DNA from: Halocaridina rubra
Taxonomy: Eukaryota > Arthropoda > Malacostraca > Decapoda > Atyidae
Length of the DNA: 64,000 nucleotides
Assembly (NCBI GenBank): GCA_037179515.1
Contig: JAXCGZ010011617.1
Location: 1-64,000 of the forward strand
Reading direction: 5' to 3'
A model generated the notes under the pieces. It saw nothing but the letters and a program-made list of their open reading frames with translations. It had not been told where the DNA came from and searched no databases. Made by a program: the position numbers and the translations under genes. This document shows positions 51,598-61,700 of the stretch, piece after piece (position 1 is the first letter of the stretch; every line of letters begins with the position of its first letter).

Positions 51598-52684
51598 TTA
51601 CCTAATTGTGATTACCTAATTGTGTTTACGGGAAAGAGCCCAAAGCTCGTATCTTCCCGTCTCCTGATCGGTTCCATTTTTAGACTTAGTGATACTTATC
51701 GTACCTGTCCTTAAAACTATGGATTGAGATAGCATTAACTACCTCCTCGCTTAGCCAATTCCAATTATCAACTACTCTTACACTGAAAAAGTATTTCCTT
51801 ACATCCTGCAAACAAGTTTTCTTACGAAGCTTCAAATTATGACCTCTAGTTCTAGAGCCAGCCATATCGAAATATCGATCCCTATCCACTCTATCATAAC
51901 CATGAAGGAATTTAAAGACTGTCACCATATCCCCCCTTACTCTTCTAGCTTCGAGTGATGGCAAGTCTAATTCCCTCAGCCTCTCATCATAACCGAGATT
52001 GCGTATTTCTGGCACCAGTTTCGTGGCATGTCTTTGAACTTTTTCAAGCTTAGCTATGTGCTTTTTCAAGTGCGGATTCCAAAAGGGGGCTGCATATTCG
52101 AGTTTTGGCCTCACATAGGTTACATAAATATTTCTGAACATTTCCTTGTCCATGTGCCTGAAGGCTACCCTTACATTTGATAAGAATGCATATGCTGCCC
52201 TTACTACGCCATTTATATGTATTTCTGGAGACAAATCTGCCAGTATGTTTACTCCTAGATCTCTCTCATTTTCTGTCTCTTGAAGTTGTACTCCAGCCAC
52301 CGAGTAGTCAAGCTTGGGCCTTCTTGCACTTGTACCCATTCTCATTACCTTACATTTTGAGGTATTGAATTTCATTAGCCACTTTTCTGACCACTCATGC
52401 AGATTATTTAGATCCTCCTGAAGTTCTCTACCATTGTTCTCGTTTTTTACTTTCTTCACAATCTTTGCATCATCTGCAAACATATTCATGAATGAATTTA
52501 CAGACTCTGGTAGGTCATTTACATATACAAGGAACAAAAGTGGCCCTAAAACTGAACCCTGTGAAACTCCACTACTAACTCTTCTCCATTCAGACACTGA
52601 GTGTCTTACTCTAACCCTCTGTTCCCTTCCTTCTAAGTAAGTTTTTATCCATTCCAAGACATTTCCACCTATTCTAGCCATTGA
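51598..52684 (-). mobile_element. CR1-like LINE, copy B, 5'-truncated
   Basis: The 331-codon frame 52681-51686 matches the C-terminal 60% of copy A with few substitutions (for example QLQETENERDLGVNILA and KLVPEIRNL are the same). It keeps six Cs at the site where copy A has seven, so its frame runs on to FFSVRVVDNWNWLSEEVVNA and a natural stop. It is truncated at the MARIGGNVLEW codons, where cattgatg meets (TG)n. Confidence 0.85.

Positions 52685-52721
<37 letters not shown>
52685..52721. repeat. (GT)n between LINE copies B and C
   Basis: The GT repeat begins tgtgcgtgtg and joins the 5' break of copy B to the 3' tail of copy C. Confidence 0.9.
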
Positions 52722-52864
52722 TTACCTAATCGTGTTTACGGGAAAGAGCCCAAAGCTCGTATCTTCCCGTCTCCTGATCGGTTCCATTTTAGACTTAGTG
52801 ATACTTATCATACCTGTCCTTAAAACTATGGATTGAGATAGCATTAACTACCTCCTCGCTTAGT
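52722..52864 (-). mobile_element. CR1-like LINE, copy C, 3' end only
   Basis: About 140 bp matches the 3' end of copies A and B (acctaatcgtgtttacggga to taactacctcctcgcttag). It then breaks into tgtgtgtgtgtat. Both edges abut (TG)n. Confidence 0.85.
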
Positions 52865-52877
52865 GTGTGTGTGTGTA

Positions 52878-52998
52878 TGACTGGAAGTTGGGTGGAATTC
52901 ACCGCTATACGTATTGAGCTATTTGAAGCGCGTATTATATACCGAACACTGTATGCTGTGCTCACTTTTTACTTTATTGTATACAGAAATATGGTAGA
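52878..52998 (+). repeat. Dispersed block shared with 54835-54965
   Basis: Shared pieces include gctatacgtat, gctgtgctcacttt and aaattcacctgcataaat, in the same order. Each block follows a CR1-like fragment. The class is unknown. Confidence 0.5.
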
Positions 52999-53019
52999 AA
53001 TTCACCTGCATAAATGTGT

Positions 53020-53213
53020 CGTATGAAAGTACTGTATATAAGAAGTACTAAATAAGTGTAACAAAGAGAGTGAAATAGTGATAGTCCACGTGGTGTAGGA
53101 AAGTCAAGTGGTGTAACTGATATTCACCATTTTCATACACCATGTGGGCTATCAATATTTCACTTTCTTTGTTACAGTTATTTAGTACTTTTTATATACA
53201 GTACTTTCATACG
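53020..53213. mobile_element. Foldback element, ~78-bp arms
   Basis: The left arm 53020-53097 begins cgtatgaaagtactgtatat. The right arm 53136-53213 is its complement at about 90% identity, with a spacer of about 38 bp. There is no ORF. It resembles a small MITE; a target duplication was not resolved. Confidence 0.6.
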
Positions 53214-53339
53214 TCAAATGAATATAAACTTTGCATGCAAGGATTTTTATACCAATGTTATTAAAATTTACCATATATTATGCTAATACAGATACTTATA
53301 AACGTCACATTATTTCAGATTTCTAAAAATATATAATAT

Positions 53340-53379
53340 ATTCTTCACTGTTCAAGATATATCTTGAATAGTGAAGAAT
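53340..53379. repeat. 40-bp palindrome, one mismatch, no loop
   Basis: The first half, attcttcactgttcaagata, is followed directly by its complement with a single C/T change. Confidence 0.8.
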
Positions 53380-53756
53380 TTGATTATACAACAACCTGCA
53401 CTTGTAATAATAAAATAATAGTATGCAAGATGAGACGCCTATGCAATATTGTAAAAAGTAGTTAAATAAAAAAAATATAGATGACAAAATTTTTTTTTAG
53501 CACAAGGCTATACAGAGATACAGTAGAGTATACGGATAAGTAATAATACTGAATTCCAAAGGAATGTTGAAAAACGGGCATCCTTTTGCATATCATAGCA
53601 CAATCCAAACCTATCTTGATTAGATACAATCCGACATAGCCAAACCTCATCTGACACAATGTAACCTAATCAAACCTTGCCTAATCTATCCTGACACAAC
53701 GAACCAGAAACATCTATAACCTGAAAAATCAATAGCCTACGGTGAACAAATTGTAA

Positions 53757-54045
<289 letters not shown>

Positions 54046-54577
54046 ATTAGCTAGGAAGGTAAAAAAAAAAATGAGTAAGAGTACAGGACATTTTGTTATA
54101 TTTAGGTATTGATGACAATAACCTATCATGCTCTCAGTAATTTAGTGTGAAGTCTTGGGTGTCTTGAACGGCCTATAATATTGAGGGATATAATCAGAGC
54201 AACGACAATGTCAGTTCCTCCAATACATCTTGCAGATATCTCAAGCTCGAATTTTTAATATCGATCTACGTCACACTGTTGGATCATCAGCTTCTACTAA
54301 GGAAGGAGTAGTAGAATATATTAAGCTTAAATGTGCAATAATTTAGAGTGGAGTTGAAGATAATATGAGTACTTTGACTACGAAGGAAAAAGGAAAACAT
54401 TAAAGTTCCCTTGAGCTTACGATTGTATTTATCTAGTCATCTTCAGTTACCTCTGAAGATTGGTAGATGAATACACTCGTAAGAGCAAAGGTACTCCGTT
54501 GAGTCCTGGCTTACTTTCATAGTAAATACAATCATATTAACAGTATTCACGTATTCTCGAGAAATACACTCATTTGT

Positions 54578-54588
<11 letters not shown>

Positions 54589-54608
<20 letters not shown>

Positions 54609-54666
54609 CGATCAGGAGACGGGAAGGTACGAGCTTTGGGCTCTTTCCCGTAAACACAAATAAGTA

Positions 54667-54719
<53 letters not shown>

Positions 54720-54757
54720 CTTTGGGCTCTTTCCCGTAAACACAATTAGGTAATCAC
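54589..54757 (+). mobile_element. Two short CR1-like LINE 3' ends (copies D and E) in (CA)n
   Basis: Copy D, about 54609-54668, reads gatcaggagacgggaaggta to a diverged ataagtaattac. Copy E, about 54717-54757, reads agctttgggctctttcccgt to aattaggtaatcacacac. Both are in plus orientation, 5'-truncated, and flanked on each side by (CA)n, so the order is CA, D, CA, E, CA. Confidence 0.8.
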
Positions 54758-54834
54758 ACACGTGCTCAACTCTAAGCAACGTGAAGAAATCCTTAAACGT
54801 ACAATTTTTTTTTTCTATTGTTTCGTCAGCTTGT

Positions 54835-54965
54835 GAAGCCAATTGGAATTTGCTCGGAAATCAGCGCTATACGTATAGAGTTGTTTGAAGGTGTATATAT
54901 ACACCGAAAATTGCGTGCTGTGCTCACTTTGTTATATACAGTAATGTGGTAAAAATTCACCTGCA
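54835..54965 (+). repeat. Second copy of the 52878 block
   Basis: It contains gcgctatacgtatagag, gcgtgctgtgctcactttgt and aaaattcacctgcataaata. It follows LINE copy E after about 75 bp. Confidence 0.5.
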
Positions 54966-55145
54966 TAAATAAATTATAAAGTTATATCTTATAAGGCAGT
55001 GTGTCATTTGCAATTACTCTTTTGTGTGACGCAAAGTGGAAAAGTCGGACAGTTCACTTACGTTGAACACTTAAATCTCGAAAACCTCAGCTTGTATCAT
55101 CTGTCATTGTAAGTAATTTTGTTAATAAGTATTTTAGTATTAAGC

Positions 55146-55150
<5 letters not shown>

Positions 55151-55193
<43 letters not shown>

Positions 55194-55276
55194 GATTGCT
55201 CTCTAATACGCGAAATTTGATAATAAAAGATGCAATATTTTTTTTTACCAATTGCGTACTCATAAAAGAGTGCAAA

Positions 55277-55338
<62 letters not shown>

Positions 55339-55496
55339 TATTATTATTATTATTATTTACGTCATATAAATTGTATGATTACTTGTACAATTAAGTTTGA
55401 CTACGCTAATGTCATATTTTCCTAAATTTGTTTTATATCTGCATTTGAACTTCATTATAAATGACAAGTAAAAATTGAAAAGTTTATTATGAACTT

Positions 55497-55579
<83 letters not shown>
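55151..55579. repeat. (GA)n, (TTA)n and (AT)n microsatellites
   Basis: (GA)n covers 55151-55192, (TTA)n about 55275-55358 and (AT)n about 55498-55579. The last precedes the 3' end of the jockey-like copy 2. Confidence 0.95.
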
Positions 55580-55582
<3 letters not shown>

Positions 55583-55599
55583 CAAAGTGAGCAACTTCC

Positions 55600-56385
55600 A
55601 TTATTTTTTTACAAAAAAGAGCCAAAAAAGGAGAACAATTTATACGAAGATAATTTTTTTTATGAGTGTAACATCAGGACAGGCAGAAACTGCCCTCATC
55701 AATAAAGGCCCGGGCACGAGAAAATGCCAAAATGAAGGAAAAGAAAAAGGTTAAGGACAAGGTAGAGATGAGGTAATGTCACGCAAAGGGAAACGACAGA
55801 CATAAAAAAAGTCAAAGTACAGAGGACTAGGCTCTGAAATGACGATAGATCTGCTTTTTGAAGGATAAAGGGTCATAAGAACTAGGAAAGACAGAAGGAG
55901 GAGGAGAGTTTTAGAGTCTGGAGGTTAGATGGGAAGAAGCAGTCGCTGCAACGACCAATCCGCGAGCTACAAATCTCCACACAGTACCTGTGAGATGATG
56001 CCGCTTGGCGAGTGTTACGTGGCCTCGGCAGTGTGGAGGGATGCAACTCGTCAACAGAGCAGCGATGGAAATAGTATCGATAGAAAAGAGAAAGGGAAAG
56101 TACCTTACGGAGAAGAGAGAGAGAGAATCCAGATTAGAAGTAAGAGAAGGATCATTAATGAATGTGACTGCCTTAGATTCAACCCTATCAAGAAGATAAG
56201 TATAAGAAGAAGCACCCCAGACGTGTGAGCAGTATTTTAAGCAGGGACGGATAAGACCTTTATAAATTTTAAGTAACTGCAAAGAGGAAAAGTAATGACG
56301 AAATCGAAACAAAACGCCCAGTTTTTTGGATGAAGATTTAGAAATTTGGATTATATGACTCTTCCAAGACAAGTTAGAGATTTAA
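55600..56385 (-). mobile_element. Jockey-like LINE 3' end, copy 2
   Basis: The minus strand encodes the RT C-terminal region: SWKSHIIQISKSSSKKLGVL, KIYKGLIRPCLKYCSHVWGA, LLDRVESKAVTFINDP, then RGHVTLAKRHHLTGTVWRF. The coding part (56372-55911) is open but ends early at SSHLTSRL. The 3' UTR (tcaataaaggcccgggcac) matches copy 1 at 15868-16612. Confidence 0.75.
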
Positions 56386-56573
56386 TACTGAAGTCAAATG
56401 CATCTAAATTAATAATCTTTTTAAGTAAACGGTAAATAACACATATATACTGAATATAATGTCTCAGAAATCAGTGTTTCCAGGGATGATCTCTTCCTAA
56501 ACTCACTGATATCTAGAATAAAATGTATTATAATATGAACCATGGTCTATCTATATAGAGATTAGATAGATGA

Positions 56574-56732
56574 ACCATGACCTAATTCAGTGGTTAGAAC
56601 ACTCGAGTCGGAGAAGTGACAAACCCGTATTCGAACCAACCTAGGGGCGTTATGAAGGTCCTCCAGCCGTAGTTCCCCAGCTCCAACCTGTCTGTATCCA
56701 CTCTCAAACAAATGGGGATTAATAGCGACACA
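56574..56732 (+). mobile_element. SINE-1 copy
   Basis: The head is taattcagtggttagaacac, then gtattcgaacc as box B, ctccaacctgtctgtatcca and aaatggggattaatagcgac. It is one of the best preserved copies. Confidence 0.75.
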
Positions 56733-57030
56733 CAAGTAATACATAACGGCAAAAAGACTGATGGAAAGTCAACAAGCAGAATGAAAACACATTAAATTCG
56801 CTGAATTCTCTAACTCTGATATGGCAACCTTGAACTTCAACTACGACGTCACAATGTTATTTTACAACATACGTATAGCATTAATAAAGTTTTCCTTTCC
56901 TTGACAGGAGTGGAAAGCACGCATTCCGTTTTTTAAGTTTGCAACGTGTTCTGTTCAGGTATTTATTAAGATAATGTATTATTTAATAAGTATTGAAAAA
57001 CCCTCTGTAACAATAGGGTATTTTTTTTTA

Positions 57031-57351
57031 GAATTGCACCCGCCTAATTATGGAGGTGAAAATTATATTTTTCCTTTGGTTTTTCCGGTTTGATTGAATA
57101 TGACCATGAAAATGGCCAGAAATTATACATTACCCTAACCCAACCTGACCTATTCTAACCAAACCTGATTTAAAAAACCCAGTAATTTACGAACAGGTTT
57201 CAAGGTTACCTTCATCCAAAAACCTAAAAAATCATAGTCAAATGTTGTAAAGTAACAATATTTCTATGGCTTTCAAGGTCATATCCATTCAAAATACACC
57301 AGAAACCATAGGATATGTATAAATTTTACCTCCGCGAGTAGGGTGCAATTA
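57031..57351. mobile_element. Foldback MITE, 321 bp
   Basis: The left end gaattgcacccgcct mirrors the right end (reverse strand taattgcaccctact). Both are followed by ggaggt within 20 bases. Internal arms pair further: gattgaatatgaccatgaaa at left with the complement of ttcaaggtcatatccattca at right. TA flanks each side (57029-57030 and 57352-57353). No ORF is present. Confidence 0.65.
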
Positions 57352-57405
57352 TAAAAATTTATTAACAGTAAAGTTGAGAGGCCTTATTCGGAGATTTTTA
57401 TCCCT

Positions 57406-57541
57406 TTGTCATTATTGATCCCAGTTATGGTGGTGGACAGACGAATTCTAGCTGGGGAATTAAAGGTTGAATGCCCTTCCTAAGGCCCCGCAGTAGGCTC
57501 AATCGCTGGTCTGTGAGCTCCCGAATCAGGTACTCTAATCA
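57406..57541 (-). mobile_element. SINE-1 copy, reversed
   Basis: It runs from tgtcattattgatcccagtt through aatgcccttcctaaggccc to a reversed head ending caggtactctaatcattctc. Confidence 0.65.
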
Positions 57542-58497
57542 TTCTCTAATTAAATATATTATTATGTCCGAGTATACATTCAAAAGCATGAGAAATGGGG
57601 ATCAAGCACGAGTCTTACCCTTTTATGTAATGAAAATGGGTAAAATATATTTTTTGGCAAAATATAAATTGACGAGACGAGTGACTTCTGTGATGTATGT
57701 ACTACTCCAGAAGCAATGATTTGATCATTTAAGGTGCTAGAATCCCTTTAATATATATGAAAAGAGGGGGAGTTTATTTTAATAAATACTGTACACCTTA
57801 TTTGCCCCTAGAAAACTGTTTCATAGGGTTGGAGTAAATTATAATGGGGTATGTGTGCTTCTTATGGCTTGGCATTGTGTTATCGATGAGGAAAAAAAAA
57901 GTTCTCAAAACTGAAATTATATGGAAAAAATGCTAGAAGTCGACAAAAAAGCCTATTATGCAGCCTATAAATACCAGCCCTCCTTCCCTTCAGTAGTTTG
58001 ATACTTATCACACCTTCAGCTTTCTCTCTAATTCATTTTGTGAAGGTTTCACCAGTTTTATATATTGTGACATATTTGTCCGGGATACAGTGGCTAGGCA
58101 ATGCAGCAACAAGCGATCAGTGTCCTGCGTTGATTCGCGGCATACAGAGAATATGGGGGATTCTCAGTGCCCTGTCAGTGCAGGTTCTGGCATAGCTTGA
58201 CCTAAGCCGCTTTACTTCCTGGAAGTTTAGTGCAAGTCTTATGAAATGGATGAAGGGGGCCGGCTTGGTAAGAGCAAAATAAGGCAGGCCATGTTTATTA
58301 CTTAGCTCTCAAAAAGCTGGGGCCTAGCCCTCATCTGTCATAGAGCAGGTAAAACGTATCACCAATGTGAACATGTAGCTTAATACAGTACTATTAGGTC
58401 CATCTCTATACTGGCTACACATTGGAGAGTGATATTGTAGATGGGATATGTGGAGACAACCAACAAAAATATGAGCTTTATTTATGTTATTACTTTG

Positions 58498-58702
58498 GGC
58501 CTCTTGGTAGAAGATCCTTGCTTACTTACCCTGTAGATGTCTCAAGGCAAGTGGTGAGGGGGGGGGGGAAATTGTGGCATTTCTTTATCTCCAAGAAGCT
58601 ATGAGGAGTGACTGAGGTATGTTTGGCTTCTGGTGAATGTTGTGCTTTGACTAAGTCACTTCCCTTACAAGGGGATTATGGCAATTGTATATGTATGTGT
58701 TT
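58498..58702 (+). repeat. Dispersed repeat R3, second long copy
   Basis: It has the same block order as 1968-2150: agatccttgc, attgtgg, aagctatgaggag, ggtgaatgt, gctttgact, then cccttacaaggggatta. It ends about 90 bp before the first coding exon of the gene at 58792. Confidence 0.5.
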
Positions 58703-58791
58703 TGCTATGTTGTATTTTAATAATTATAGAGTTGTAAAGTTCTTAATTGAAAAATATACATACAAGGTTGAAAATTTTCTTTTTAGACATA

Positions 58792-61700
58792 ATGGAGGAG
58801 CCTTTATCACCTGAAGAAACTCTCCACGGACTTCATGCTGTCTGTAGAAAAATATATAAAGAAAGTCTTCCAGATCGCCTAATAGAAGCAATTGAAAGAA
58901 TGATGGAGTTGGCAAAAGAAAGTACAAGTGCAACTCAAGAGTAAGTTGTTATAATTGGTAATTTAAATGACTCCATCTTTTAATTCTAACACTTAATTTG
59001 AATTGACACATATCCCTTATTCATTAAACGACCTTTAAATTTTACAATAGTCTCTGCTTATATGAGTTTTGTCTTATTTTGTTTTGGCATATATTCATGA
59101 TTCATTAAACAACCTTTAGGATTTACAAAAACCCCTTGCCATGAGAATTTTGCCTTATTTTACCCAGATAAAAAAACTAACACTAACTTTCATAAAAAAA
59201 ACATGGCTGTTTTTTTAACTAATATGTATACAGTATACCTTTTTGTTGGAATTTAAAATCTATGCTAGCTGTTTAGAATCACTGGGTATTGTAAAAAGTT
59301 CTAAACACTACCCACAATAAAAACTTGTAGGCCATATTTTTTTTTCGTCTGTGAAGGAGCTATGATTCATTATTATATTCAGCCAGTCTTAACTATACAA
59401 GATTGCACTGTATACTGTGGTACCTCATCTTACAAGGTTTTAGTTATGAGTTTTTAATACACAGTTGGAAAATATATAAAAAAAAGAATTAATCAGATTT
59501 ATTCCCTCAAACATACATTATAATAACTACAGTACTTTTCTCACATAATTTTTTTTGTTATTTGGTAAAGTTTAAGGACTGTACAGTAATCTAGGCATAT
59601 TTCAAAGTGTACTGGAGGTTTGGAATAGATTATGCACCAAGTATACACACATGTATATAATGGTTTTGACTATCGGCGATTTTGGCATATACAATAATAA
59701 TAATAATAAGACTTTATTTCCAACGTACATTGGGTATTCAAATAAGATGCATATATATTCCAGATAGACATCTGTGGTGTACGATATAGCCATACTAAAA
59801 CAAACAAATCATAAAGATGGGTGTACTATTAAAATTTACAAGTAAAATCTTCCTTTAAGAGTAACTTCTTAAGATTATATTTAAAAGTATACACTGAACC
59901 AGCATTTTTTAGTTCTCTGGGAAGCTGATTATATAAATGAGGTCCACGAATGTTTATATCTCTTGAGCCAATATCAGTTTTAGACCTTCGTACTAATAAA
60001 TCTTCCCCTTGACGGGTAGTTAACCCGGTAACTGAGCTTACTGTAGAAAAATTATACAAGCAATCAGGACGATTGTTTCTTAGTATATTAAAAACAAAGG
60101 TACATATATCAAAAACATATTTATCTCTAATCTTTATCCATTCTAGATCTTTTAAAACAGGAGAGATGTGCTCGTATTTTCTTACATTGCCAACAGCCGC
60201 TCGTGCTGCAAAGTTTTGTAACTTTTGTATTCTTTGTAATTGAGTCTTATTTGTACATCCCCAAACTTTGAGACAGTAATTAATTAAACTCATAGCTAAG
60301 GACTGGACAATTATTATACGAGTTGATGTTTCAAATGAGTCTTTTACCCTATTTAGATATATTAGAGTACCCATTACTTTTTTATAAATTTCATCTATAT
60401 GCATTTCAAAATTCATGTAACGGTCAAAATAGACACCTAGGTTCTTTACCGAGTTCATTGGCTTAATGATATTACCGTTAAAATTTATATGAAGATTGTC
60501 ATCAACTTCTGATAATAATTGTCTGGATCCGATAAGAATAGATTGGGTTTTAGTTTCATTAAGTAACAAACCATTTTTTAGAAAGTAACGTTTAGCCATA
60601 TACAAAATTTCTTCTGCTCTACGAATAATATTTTCTAAATCATTAATTTCTCCTTCAATTAAGATTTGAGTATCGTCAGCATATTGAATGACATAACAGT
60701 TAGGTAAATATTTTACTAGATCGTTTACATATATTAGAAAAAGTATAGGTCCTAGGATCGATCCCTGAGGGACCCCAAACAATACCTTCTTGCGACTTGA
60801 AAATACATCTTTTATTCTGACTGACTGGTAGCGGTTTTTTAAATAGTTCTCGAACCAGCTTGGGTCAATGTTCATTTTTTTACATTTTTCTAATAAGATG
60901 GTATGGTGTACACTATCAAAAGCTTTAGAAAGATCGAGTAGTAGTAGCAATGATATTTTCTTATTATCTATATTTTTGTATATTTCATCTGATATTTTCA
61001 ATAAGGCAGTTTCAGTTGATAATTTTGGCCTGAAACCGTGTTGACTTTTTGCAATAAGTTTATTTTTTTCAAGAAACTCACTTAACTGATTTGCAACAAT
61101 CTTTTCAAGTATCTTTGATAAAATTGGTAGTAAAGAGATTGGTCTATAGTTAGAGACGTCGTCAGGATTTCCATTTTTAAAACCAGGAATTACATGGGGA
61201 TTTTTCCATAAATCTGGGTAAATATTGGTAACTATGGAAGTATTGATTATTACCGTCAGATAATAAGCTATTACAAATAATGAATCTCTAATAAAACGAA
61301 AACAAATTCCATCTGATCCATATGCATTAGAGTCTTTCAGATTTTTTATTACTAAGATTACTGTATTACAATCTACTGTAGTAGGGTTAAAGACATCATT
61401 ACTTCTATTGAATGCACTATGTTCTTGAAGATTAACATTATTATTATTATTACTACCATCATCACTATTATCCTTACCATTACTACCACCGTCATTATTA
61501 TTTACACCATTATCAACATTTCTATTATTATTACTACTACCATCATCATTATTATTACCACCGTTACTATTATTGATTTCATTTATTATTTCTTTTTTTG
61601 TTTTTTCAAAGGTTTTTTCCCCCACTTCAGCGAAAAAATTATTGAACTCTTCTGCTTTAGCACTTACATCTACCTCATCGGGTATAATTGATATGTTACT

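Noticed and set aside
57130..57180. Telomere-like ccctaacccaacctgacct
   Set aside because: It is not a regular TTAGG array. It is a short degenerate stretch inside the foldback MITE. A similar CCTAA-like stretch near 53600-53710 is equally irregular.
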